Below, piece by piece: positions 1 to 10,009 of a stretch of DNA of 64,000 nucleotides. Numbering within the stretch: position 1 is the first letter of the stretch; each line of letters starts with the position of its first letter. Under the pieces are notes generated by a model. The model worked only from the letters and a program-made list of their open reading frames with translations, ran no database searches and was not told where the DNA came from. The stretch comes from Cydia pomonella (taxonomy: Eukaryota; Arthropoda; Insecta; Lepidoptera; Tortricidae). The DNA is taken from assembly GCF_033807575.1 (NCBI RefSeq), contig NC_084705.1, positions 16,176,019-16,240,018 on the forward strand, read 5' to 3'. Made by a program: the position numbers and the translations under genes.

Positions 1-1369
1 TTTTATTATTGTTTGTATTAGTAATAGGTAATTAAACAATCTGCAAGTATTATACTAAAGGGGTTTCTTACGCGTTGTGCGCGTAATAAACTTTGTTTTG
101 TTTAACAACCAAACATACGTTGTAGTTTTTATTTAGATTTAAGTTTTAGTTAAGTGCTTTGTAAATGAGTACACACTCGCTATACTTACTTATAATTTAT
201 TTCTGTATTAGCTAAATTTCTCTGAAGTGAAATGTAATGAAAAAAAATAATTTCTTTGAGAAAATAAAGTTCTATAAACCTAATTCGTTTTACATGCGCA
301 CCGAGGGTTCAGTACAAACTTTGAATTATCTCATGAAACTATAAAGGCGAAAGACTTGATCAGAAGTACCTATACTAAGTATTATTGTGTACAGCGCCAT
401 CTACCGGCAAATTATCTCATTAATTCAATTGTTTCTTTTCTTGTATCTTTTTACTGAGTTGTGTCAATAAAGAGTATTCTATCTATCTATTTATCCATCT
501 AATTTGCGCGACGTAATGCAATGCATGTATGTGTGGTTTTTCGCATAGAAATTTCAAATAAAAAAAAGTTGATTTAATTTCAAATAAGTATTATAATAGA
601 CATAAAGTTGGTTAAATTGCAAACTGAATCTGAAAATGTTTTTCGTTAATTAATTTTTTTTTTATCAAGATAGAGGTCTGATTATGTGTTTTTTTGTAAA
701 ATTTATAATAATGTTCATATTATGTAAAAAAATCACAATTATTTTTAGGTAATCTTCGGAGATAAGGGGGGGAGGGAAATGGTATCAGTATCATTATCAT
801 TTTTTCATTTTCCTTCATAAATCAAAATTATTTTGGATTGTATACTTTAAGCTCTTTCAAACAATAGCCTTTAAATTTTGGCCAACTCTCATATTAAGCA
901 TTTTTCATAGTAAATAACAAAATAATAAAAATAATAGCCTTGATCATAACTATTCCAAATTTCAAATCGATAGCTTAACGATAGCTTAAAGACTTTTTCC
1001 CGTTCCTTTTAATAAATAAATAAATAAAAATAAATTTTGGTACGGAAGCCTAAAAAGTAAGCAATAACGGCGACATTACTACGGCGCAAAATCAATACGT
1101 TTAATTGGGTTCATGTTACGTACGAAATTACAGCAGAAAATTAGAAGCACTTTCCTAACGGAAAAACGGACGTTTTAACTCGCTCATTCTTCATTATCTA
1201 GCAAACGTGTACACGTACTTACCTACACGTTAAATTACCGTCTTCTCATAAATTTAATAACAGAATTCTAAAAGCATCTTGTAAGTTTAATGCGAGTATG
1301 AATGTTATTTCAATTTTACAGCGCCCACTCCTTTTCTTACATGTTAAGTCTCGGAAAGCTTTACCATAG
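1..1369. other. AT-rich stretch without a recognisable gene
   Basis: No coding exon or RNA gene could be seen on either strand. A degenerate (TCTA)n run lies near 476-500 and a short (AAAT)n run near 1010-1030. The remainder is AT-rich sequence with short homopolymer runs, typical of lepidopteran intergenic DNA. Confidence 0.5.
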
Positions 1370-1517
1370 CTACTAAAAAAAATAAAAAATAAAAAAAATC
1401 ATTTATTTCAGACCGATAAGATCCATAAATTTTGTTAGTAACAGGAGAATAATTCTTACACCCTACGTTAGTACCAATTAATTTACATAAAACTAAATTA
1501 AAATTAAATCATCCAGC

Positions 1518-2382
1518 TCATTTAGCCTTGCCTATCAACACGTCTACCCAGTAGCTCGTGAGATGGCAATCAAGGCGTTCAGCCAACGTCCTTAGGAGGC
1601 TGTTGCTACTGCCGCGCACGAGTGTCAGCAGAGACGCTATTCTTTTGCGCCTGATGGCATAAAAGTCATCCGTTCGCGCCTTCGCGAACATACCGGATGC
1701 GCTACAGTACCTCGGCAGCTTCAACAGCATCCTCAGGACGTTATTATACTGAACCCTTAGTGTATTATAGGCTCGCTGCGTAAATGTTGCCCACAGACTG
1801 CACGTGTAAAAAGTTTGGCAGTATGCTTTAAAAAGTGTTAACTTTACTTGTTTGTTACATCGTGCAAATCTGCGGGCAACCATATTGCACCTTATAGCCA
1901 TGGCTCTCCTTTCTCTTTCTAGATCCATATCATCTTTCATATCTCCAGTGAGCACATGCCCCAGATACTTAAAGCTCTCCACCACTTTGAGGGGTACCCC
2001 TCCCAGCATTATCCTAGGCATAATCTAAATTGTACTTTTGAGCCTTAAAAATGAGTATTTCACTTTTGGTTGCATTATACCTAAGACCATGCTGCTGGGC
2101 GTAGTCCTCGCATATGGTGATTAGCTTTTTTATCGAGCTGACTGAGGGGCCCAACAGCGCCATGTCATCCGCGTAGCTTATGTTATTGAAACAAGTTCCT
2201 AAAATATGACATCCAACACGCGCGCTGCTGAGCCTCCCAATCAGTTCATCTACATAAAGGTTAAACAAGGTGGGAGTTGTTAGCCCACCCTGTCTAACCC
2301 CGCATTGTAGTCTATACTCGTCTGAGTACTCCCCATCCCATCTCACTTGATTGACCTGATTGTTATACCAGTATTTTAACAA
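1518..2382 (-). pseudogene. Non-LTR retrotransposon reverse transcriptase, 5'-truncated and frameshifted
   Basis: This is the C-terminal part of a LINE reverse transcriptase on the minus strand. The first open part (2382 to 2014) carries the RT block GVRQGG followed by LFNLYVDEL and the catalytic box ISYADDMALL, so the YADD aspartates are intact. It also has the thumb-region motif SEILIF. The second part (2021 to 1518) continues in another frame with SFKYLGHVLTGD and the post-RT region and ends at a stop near 1518. The two frames overlap by a few bases, so a single small indel broke the ORF. No endonuclease or 5' UTR is present, so the copy is 5'-truncated near 2385. A/T-rich tail-like sequence lies at about 1374-1400, beyond the 3' end. 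It is a dead copy. The clade is uncertain. Confidence 0.85.
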
Positions 2383-3075
2383 GCCTACGCACTAAATGTG
2401 ATGTGTATACTGTATAGTATTTCTTCTAATTCTTCCTTTCTGGTGCTCGCCAATAATATTATTACTTATAAAGTAATCTTATCTATGAATGAATAATTTG
2501 TTTTTGTGATATTGAGAACATTTAATTAAAATAAGTAATTGGCTAAGCGTTAATATAAGAAATAAAGAACATGACAGCTGCCAAATGAGTTCTTGTTATT
2601 TTTTAATTTTATTTTCATAAAAACACTTGAATAAATATATAATGTGATAAAAGTATACATAAAGCAAGCAAGGAAAGGAAAGCAAGAAATACAGAGGTTT
2701 AAGAAATACCACAAAAACCTTTGCAAGCCCGAGCGGCGCTCGTTCTCCTCCGCGAAATTGACAGTTGTGTGTCAAACGAAGTAAACAATAAATAGCAAGA
2801 AATTGGTGTATTTCCCAAGAAGATTGAGTGGTAGTACGAGTACCATTACGTGTCAACCTGCAACGCGCCCTTTTACGTGATCGCCGGTGCCGACGGCGAC
2901 GCCCTTGCCGGCGACTTCACAAACATTTATCCACACCAGCGATCTAGGACTGTGCCCTCTCTGCTGCCGTACCATTTATGACTTTTTAAGTGCTGGTTAC
3001 TTAGTTTTGTTTTAATATTTATTTTGATATTAAGTTGTGATTCATATTATTAGGCCCCTTTTAATTAGCGCTTAT
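2383..3075. other. No gene seen; GC-rich patch before the zinc-finger LINE
   Basis: The part near 2720-2960 is richer in G+C than its surroundings and may be old LINE 5' UTR or another repeat. A minus-strand open frame at 2596-2856 has low-complexity hydrophobic codons and no recognisable domain. I do not call it a gene. Confidence 0.35.
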
Positions 3076-3184
3076 GCTTACTGCGTCCCAACCCATCGTA
3101 TCAGCCGTTCACCAATGCCCCATTTGTACGAAAAGTTTTGAAAGTTCCTGCGGTCTTTTGCGACACTTGGACACCATTCGAAAA

Positions 3185-3480
3185 AACATTTTTTTTTATC
3201 ACAGAATACCACTCCTATTACTCCTATGGCGTTGATCGCCGCCCTTTCGCCGCCGTAAAGCCGCGTTCAGTTTTATGCCGTGTCATACAGCCGCGTTCGT
3301 GATCCACAAATGGTCTCGCCGGAAGATCAGCGCTGACTTTTGAGTTAGCATTAATGCTGAGGCGGGACCATTTCGTGGTAAACTATTTATTTATTCTATG
3401 TTTCTTTCTTTTGTTATGTTGTTATACTTTTGTATGTCATAGTTTATCACGAATAAATGCTATGATTTCTGATTTCTGAT
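3185..3480 (+). repeat. Inserted 3' UTR fragment of another LINE
   Basis: Right after the zinc finger the reading frame is lost. Noncoding sequence follows with a GC-rich half (CGCCGCCGTAAAGCCGCG and AGATCAGCGCTGAC) and an AT-rich half ending in AATAAATGC and a short repeated tail (TGATTTC units, 3464-3480). This matches the style of lepidopteran LINE 3' ends. A target-site duplication could not be defined, so the boundaries are approximate. Confidence 0.5.
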
Positions 3481-5180
3481 TACTGGCCTAACCCCCGCAC
3501 CCCGTTAATACCTCTTCACCTCCAAATAACTTGCACCTCGACCTAAGCCACCTTAAAATTCATTGCCCCCATCGTAAAACGGATTCCTCGCGGCGCCAGG
3601 ATCTCCGTCGCTACTCGCTTGTCCTTCCTAATTAATTTTCGCCTTTCACACACTACACGCCCCTACTGACAGTACAGACGACAAAATATCCCTCACTCAA
3701 AAAATTAAGAACAATTGCGCCACCCCTTCAATACTTGCCCCTGACATTACTTCAAGAATTAGCAATAGCACCGACAAACCGATACCATTTAATTTGACTA
3801 AAACCGTTGAATGCAAAATTAGCGATGGAGACCTAAAAGGCGCTGCCCATATTTTGTTTTGCAGCGACACTCTATCTCCTGACACTCCCGACACTCTCTC
3901 AGCCCTGCACTCCAAACATCCCCCGCCCCCTCCATACCTTTTATCTTAGACCCGCCAACTTCCACTCAGGACTGCCTCCATATTGAAAACAAGCACATCA
4001 CCGATGCCATTGCTAGTTTCAAAACCGGCTCCGCGGCCGGTCTAGATGGCATTTCCCCTCAACACCTGAAAGATCTAACAGTACATGGTGTCGGTAATAC
4101 AGGTACAAAATTGGTCACATCTCTAAGTAACATAATAAATCTAATGCTAAGTGGCCGAATAAATCCTGACATAGTTCCCAGCCTTTATGGAGCTAATTTA
4201 ATCCCTCTTACTAAAAAAGACGGTGGTGTGAGACCGAATGCAGTCGGCACGGCCTTAAGACGCCTGGCAACAGTTCGGGATAACAGTTCGGGATATCATT
4301 TCTAAATTACAGTGTAAATTCTAACCAATACAATGTACCATCACCACGAACTCATGTCAGAAGTTGGTTGCCAGTAGGGTGATCCCCTCGGGCCGGCTAT
4401 TTTCAGCCTAGCAATAAACCCTATCATACAAAATTTACTTTCAAAATTTAACGTTTGGTATTTGGCCGACGGCACCCTAGGAGGAAACATAGACACTGTA
4501 TTTTCTGACCTTTCGACCCTCAAAACAAAATTTAAATCCATTGGCCTAGATCTAAATTATAACAAATATGAACTTTATATTCACAATACTTCCATTAACC
4601 ACTTAGATATTACCAACAAATTTAATCTCTTAACCCCAAATATAAAACCTGTTATAAAAGAGACCCTTAGCCTCCTAGGCACACCAATTTTTGATTAGTA
4701 TTTTCCTGACTTTATTAACAATTCGAAAATTGTGGCGATCGTCTACTAGAAATTAGCCCCCATTCGGCTATTTTTATCCTTAAATTCTGTCTTTTCGTGC
4801 CAAAATTAACATACATGCTTCGGTGCAGCCCCTTCCGGAAACATCCAAATTTACTGACGCCTATCGACTCCTCAGTTCAAACACACCTGGAAATTATATT
4901 AAATTTAAAGCTCACCGAACAATTCTGGCTTCAAGCATCCCTGCCCGTCCGGTACGGCGGGCTCGGAATGAGCAAAATTTCGAGTGTTTTGCTGTCCGCA
5001 TTTCTATCGTCTGTCCACAGCTCTGCTGGCCTCGTAGGAAAAATCACAAGGGCTTCGCCCACAAACTACGAGATCTCAGGCTTGGATGACGCTAGAAATG
5101 CCTGGCTGTCTGCCTGCCCGGGGCAAAACATCCCACACAAACTATATTCACAAAGGGGGTGGGACGATGTTTTAAACAAA

Positions 5181-5461
5181 TTAACATATACCGATGATAT
5201 GATAAAAAAAATATCATCGGCGAAACAACATGCCACAGACTTCGCTGGTTCGGCCATTTACTGAGAATGGGTGAGGTCGCCGTCCAGTGGGTCGGCCCGG
5301 ATACCGCTGGAGCGACAGTGTACAGGCGGATCTGTGCCAACTCAAAACCGATAACTGGCAGGAAGTGGCACAGGATCGGGACAGGTGGCGTTCTCTTGTT
5401 TTGGAGGCCAAGACCCTCAATGGATCACTGCGCCACAATAGTTAGTTAGTTAACATATACC
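5181..5461 (+). mobile_element. RTE-like LINE 3' end nested in the zinc-finger LINE, with 12-bp target duplication
   Basis: TTAACATATACC occurs at 5181-5192 and again at 5450-5461 and brackets 257 bp. The insert encodes the extreme C-terminus of an RTE-like ORF: CHRLRWFGHLLRMGE in one frame, then WQEVAQDRDRWRSLVLEAK after a frameshift. It ends in a GTTAGTTAG tail just before the second duplication. The host frame is continuous when the insert and one duplication are ignored (TYT then SLLNSSAGPE). The polarity, tail and duplication show a 5'-truncated target-primed insertion younger than its host element. Confidence 0.87.
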
Positions 5462-5950
5462 TCCCTCCTAAATAGCAGCGCAGGACCTGAACGAGCCCGG
5501 CTGTTGGCTGTCGGCTGCAGAGAGGCTGGCCACTGGCTGAACGCCTGCAATGGGGCTACGCTTAAGGGCCCCAATCTGCACACCGCACAAATGCTCCTGT
5601 GGCTTTGAGGTGGAGCTGGGGCGCCACGGGCTTTCTTGCCAACGTAGCGCGGATCGCCTTTCGCACCACGCTGCACTTAACGACATAACCCGTCAGTCAC
5701 TTGCCAAGTTGCCACCGTCAATGTTCCGGCTATATTGAAGCCTGCCGGTACGGCGCCTTACGGAAATACATAAAGATCTTCTGAAATAATATTTCTACTA
5801 ATTCTGATGTAGGTAGGTACGTTATGAATCTGATTTACGTGTACGTAAGAAAAAAAATTGATAAATTTGATAATCAGTTCTTTGTATAAAATCTTATTTT
5901 ATTATATTAATTGTTTATACATAAAATGTTACAATCCTATTGTATGCCTT

Positions 5951-6964
5951 TTAAATGTCCGGAACACCATTGTTTCGTGATGGGCAATCACGGAACGATG
6001 ATGTTCCGGACATTTGGGAGGCACGCGCGGAGCCGAAGTCGAAGAATGTGTTCCTTATTAGAATATCGAAGCCTTTTTGACAATTGAATGAGATGTAAGG
6101 GATACACCGATCGAATGCTGCTCTTGCTCGTGTCATGTTATCCTTTTTATTATAAGCACATTCAATCAAATAATTCACATGGACGATCAACCCGGCATCC
6201 CTAAATTCATAGACGGAGAGTTAGCACCGAAAAATGGTATAAGTACTTACGATAATTTGTAAATGATTTTACAGGCAGCGTCAACTACGATTAACACTCC
6301 TTGCAACTGATTGCAATTTTTTTTAAAGGAAGCACAAGAAAACAGATTCTTCCTCTTAATCAAGGTAAGATAATATGTTTGGTATAAAAGGATCTTAAGT
6401 ACAAGCCCCTTATTCATTAACCAACCTCGGTTACATCTTGTATATTTCTATCAATAATGGAGGTGAACTATTAGATTTAGACATAGATATACTGCTTTAA
6501 ATGTTTCTCCAAGAACTTTCATTTGTCTCCCTCAGTGACTTTTACTAAATCATAGTTGAAATTGAAAATATTTCTTTCAGATTTACATCCATGTTTGTTA
6601 GTATGACTTAGGAACTGATGTTAATTATGTACATAATATTACAACTATATACTTATACCTCAACTATTTTCTAAATTTGAGAAAGCCTTCAGGTATATAA
6701 AACACACATATTGTATCATAAACATCGGTCTAAGTATTAATTGGGGTGTAAAACAATCCATTCTATCTAAAATTTAAATGTTAAATTTAGCACCACCCAC
6801 AGTAGTAGTAGTTAACCCACAACATTTTAGTAGGTACCTACCAACAGTCTAGTTCCTTAATATCTCACAAAACTGTTATAACTTACTTTATTTTGCAACC
6901 TCTTTGATTTCCTGCTACTCTGGCCTCCACCAATGAAGAGCTGCCAGATTTCTGGATCTGTTAC
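5951..6964 (-). CDS. Candidate three terminal exons of an unidentified gene
   Basis: Three minus-strand segments fit together in phase. Exon x is 6964-6887: 26 codons, acceptor TTATTAG, donor GTAAGT. Exon y is 6306-6251: 18 codons plus 2 nt, acceptor CAATCAG, donor GTAAGT. The last exon is 6200-5951: 1 nt plus 82 codons and TAA, acceptor GAATTTAG. The joined 127-residue tail contains DPEIWQLFIGGGQSS, GVLIVVDAACKIIY and RARAAFDRCIPYISFN. I do not recognise the family. Two consensus donors and matching phases argue for a gene. The short exons and the lack of an identified upstream part argue for caution. The last ~20 codons lie in the 29-bp inverted repeat at 5953-6015, so the natural C-terminus may have been replaced by a foldback sequence. 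Chance alignment of open frames remains possible. Confidence 0.33.
5953..6015. repeat. Inverted repeat, 29-bp arms, 5-nt loop
   Basis: The arms 5953-5981 and 5987-6015 are reverse complements at 26 of 29 positions (AAATGTCCGGAAC at one end, GTTCCGGACATTT at the other). The loop is GGGCA. It could form a strong hairpin and may be a tiny foldback element. It overlaps the end of the candidate terminal exon. Confidence 0.85.
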
Positions 6965-7218
6965 CTAATAACAATAGTACAGCAAATATAACTAATAAAC
7001 TAGAGCGGTTTCGGTACTCTCCTTATACCATTTTCGGGGCTTAGCTTTTTGTCTATAATTTTAATGATTTCTACCCTGGGGGGTAAAAGTACTTTAATTG
7101 AACACGATACGATACAATAAGATAATACGAAACAGGAATAACAATTTTTTTACACTTGATGGAGTGGTATTGCCTTCCTCGAAAAATGAATATGTTTTTT
7201 TTCCTTTTGTAAGTTAGT

Positions 7219-7242
7219 GAAAAATCGGAAATCCGATTTTTC
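7219..7242. repeat. Short perfect palindrome
   Basis: GAAAAATCGGA and TCCGATTTTTC form 11-bp arms around an AA spacer. Nothing else is associated with it. Confidence 0.7.
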
Positions 7243-7501
7243 CTAGGAATGATACGTATATAAGGAGATCGATTGCTTGCGTGGAAGAACTGATTTTCGT
7301 ATGGGTTAGAGTATATAAGTTTTTGATTAATGTGTTCCTTTTAACTACGCAGCTTGTGTTTTTGCAAGTACGAGTTTTCCCTTTTTATTATCATTCAATA
7401 ATTTGGGTGATTGTCTTTCAATTACGAACGCAAAGTTTTGATTTCGGACGAAGTTTATTTAATGTTTTATTATCGCCATCTTTTTAATCCATTTGTATTC
7501 A

Positions 7502-7692
7502 GTACCCCTAGTGTAACTTTGATCGACATCATAACGTGACGAACGCGTTTGCGTTAAGTCTCATTTTGTATAGGATTTTGAGGTTCCAAAACGTCCCGCT
7601 TGGCGCGCTCTTTCGAAATCCAATACAAAATGAGACTAAACGCAAACGCGTACGTCACGTTTGGAAATCGAATTTAATTACACTAGGGGTAC
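7502..7692. mobile_element. TA-flanked foldback MITE, copy 1
   Basis: The element begins GTACCCCTAGTGTAA and ends TTACACTAGGGGTAC. The inverted arms continue inward through CATCATAACGTGACG / CGTACGTCACGTTTGG and the shared ACGCGTTTGCGTT...CATTTTGTAT block. If the target duplication is TA, the element proper is 7504-7690. No coding capacity. A second copy in the opposite orientation lies at 57499-57689. The terminal structure suggests a Tc1/mariner-mobilised MITE, but the superfamily is inferred. Confidence 0.85.
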
Positions 7693-9730
7693 AGAATTCT
7701 GTTTTATTGGGTAACTCCCAACCAACTTAATAAGTACATAATAGGTTTAGTGGACACGACAGATTATGTAAAAATAATAACGAGAGGTTATCTTTCACTT
7801 GAAAAGAGTACAAATGGCGGACTTAACGCCTTGAGGCATTCTCTACCAGTCAACCATTGGGCTAAACAGAAACAGTTAGTTTGGTGCAGGATTTTAAAGA
7901 GTTGATTTGGAAATAAACACTAGTCGAGACTACTAAGATACTATACTTACACAAATATACATTTTAAATATATCTACATATATAAAAATGCAATATATAT
8001 ACATAAACATACATATTTAATAATTACCTCATAATCATGATCCAACTCACAATACGGAGCCTAGTAAAAGCACAAATATCTACGAATAACGAGCATTGTT
8101 AAATCTAGGAAATATGAATTTTCCAAGGAGTGCAAATTAGGCCACGACAAGTATAAATCTTCAAGATCCGCAGTAAGTCCTCCAAAGAACTTGCAATATA
8201 CTTACATAATTAGCCAGCTTGAACGTATTTTTCTCCAGGGATGCGTTACGTGAAGTAACGACGTCGTGTTATGCTCTACATTATAAAATGGCTCGTTTTC
8301 CGCCTAAGTATGCTGCACAATCAGGAGCGGATTTATGAGCTCTCCGGACGGCGATTAGTTAGTTTTGATGCGACTCTCGTGTCGTAAACTGTCTAGACAT
8401 AAAGTATAAGTATGGTTATGGTATGGGCTAAAATTACTGAGCCTGTTTCTGAAAATATTTTATTAAGTTTTCTTTTGTATTTTGACTATTACGAAATATT
8501 GTGTGAAATATAACTGTGGCTGTGTTAGCATTTATGCATAAATCAAACAACTAAAATTGGAAAACCCAGAGAGATGGTGATGTTGTATACAAGATATTAT
8601 TCGACCAATTAGTCTTTCTTAAGTTCAGTAAGTTCAGAGCTCTCAGACGTAATGATTAGCTTCGGTGATTTCTAAATATAATTTTGTTTTCAGTAAAGTT
8701 TACGTTCAAGTATTATGCGTCCGTAAACAAGGTAATTCCGAAATTGTGAAAATATTTTAATTAATCATCACTGATTCCCTGGCAACATAAGTCTAGACGT
8801 TTTCTCTGACCTCCCGAGGCTCCGGTCGGGTCGCTAGCAGCACGTTTATGTGTGATCGCAAGCCGACTATAATTTGGCGCTTTTTGGCACAATGAAATTA
8901 CCGGATTGTGTACATTAAATAACTTTTATCTATTTTTTTTTCTTGGATTACACAAATATTTACAAAAGCGTTGATAAATACAACATTGAATTAAACATCA
9001 ATGGCATCAGTTGTAAGAAACAAGTCTTGTGATTTTCAAGTCCTTATAAACCTGTTGGAATTATCCGAATATTCCGAATAAATCGTCGACCGTAGTAGGT
9101 TCAATTAGGGTAAGCGTCAAAATGGCGAAAGTGAATGAATATATGCAGTTTTGTTCAGAATTTTGCGTTCTTTCGAATGGTGTATAAAAAAATCTAGCTT
9201 AAAAAAAATGTCGCTTACTTTTTTTTTAGGAGGTACTAGATCAAATCAGCTCCAAAAAATAACGTAATTAGGAAAAAAATCTAAATAGCTATTCAAAATT
9301 AGTGTAACATACATTAGCAACCAAGTTCAAACAAGGTAAGCGTCTTCACAATTAACGAATTACCCTTACGTGGTTTATTTTTGAAGAGAACATAACAAAA
9401 GTGCTCTTACGCTAATAATATTGGTATCGAAAAAAAAAATTGCAGATACCTTAAGCTGATTGTGTGGGTTTTCAAATAATTGTCTCTTACTTTAATTTGC
9501 TCGCATAATAATTTATGGGATGTGTAATTTTATGTTAAATATGTTTAAGCTCGGCGTAAGTTACTTACTTACTTCAAATTTACTCCCACAGAATGAATGA
9601 ATAATTTATCCTATTACTATTACAATAATTATTACATATTCAAACATTTAAATATTATCATAAAATAATACAAGTACCACGTCCTCGCACTATTTTCACC
9701 AATTTCTATCAAGCAACGTATTTGTGTGAC
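7693..9730. other. No gene recognised
   Basis: Apart from a stretch near 7800-7880 that resembles the end of a dispersed moth repeat, I see no coding exon. A TATAAAA sequence at about 8282 and a GC-rich patch near 8340-8400 could belong to a promoter, but no transcript structure follows that I can support. Confidence 0.4.
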
Positions 9731-9744
9731 CGAATGAGACAACG

Positions 9745-9841
9745 AGATTAACGCGCAGCACGGCGCACACCGCGCACAGGCATCCATCACATCATCAGTC
9801 AGTACTCAGTACGCGATCCGCCGCCAGCCCGAAGCGAAGTG
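9745..9841 (+). promoter_or_regulatory. Possible transcription start and noncoding first exon
   Basis: A CpG-rich island in AT-rich DNA contains overlapping arthropod-initiator-like TCAGTCAGT / CTCAGTACG at about 9796-9812. A possible splice donor (AAGTG|GTATGC) follows at about 9842. No ORF starts here and no downstream exon could be linked, so this is only a candidate. Confidence 0.22.
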
Positions 9842-9943
9842 GTATGCGTTAATTTATTAGCTGGGATTGTATACGTTTTTTTTAAATAATTATGACGAAC
9901 GTATGAAACAAACTGCCGATTGCTTGGACGTAGGTGGGAATTA

Positions 9944-10001
9944 CAGCTATTAGTTAAGATAACACAATAAGTAGCTATTAGTTAAGATAACACAATAGGT
10001 A
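9944..10001. repeat. 29-bp tandem duplication
   Basis: AGCTATTAGTTAAGATAACA occurs at 9944 and again at 9973. The two 29-bp units are nearly identical. It lies directly upstream of the composite repeat that starts near 10010. Confidence 0.85.
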
Positions 10002-10009
10002 TGCCCTTG

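Larger units (their letters stand above)
3076..5738 (+). pseudogene. Zinc-finger non-LTR retrotransposon (LINE) remnant
   Basis: The pieces read in order as one degraded LINE ORF. An ATG at 3076 opens a stretch with a C2H2-type finger (CPIC, then HLDTI). After an interruption the pre-RT region follows (3685 onward; ECKISDGDLKGAAHIL), then the RT core with GSAAGLDGISPQHL and LIPLTKKDGGVRP (about 4030-4250). GDPLGPAIFSLAINP lies near 4380-4420. The active-site box is WYLADG rather than the usual YxDD, so one catalytic aspartate is lost. The connection region (4797-5192; VRYGGLGMS) leads to a C-terminal Cys/His segment (CTPHKCSCGFE, LGRHGLSC; 5550-5738). Several frameshifts and stops separate the pieces, and at least one younger element is inserted. 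It is inactive. Confidence 0.8.

Noticed and set aside
2596..2856. 86-codon minus-strand open frame
   Set aside because: Hydrophobic, AT-driven codons at the end, no domain and no splice context. Probably part of repeat sequence.
8269..8400. Core promoter with TATAAAA at about 8282
   Set aside because: No downstream exon or donor site that could be tied to it. TATA-like strings are frequent in this AT-rich DNA.
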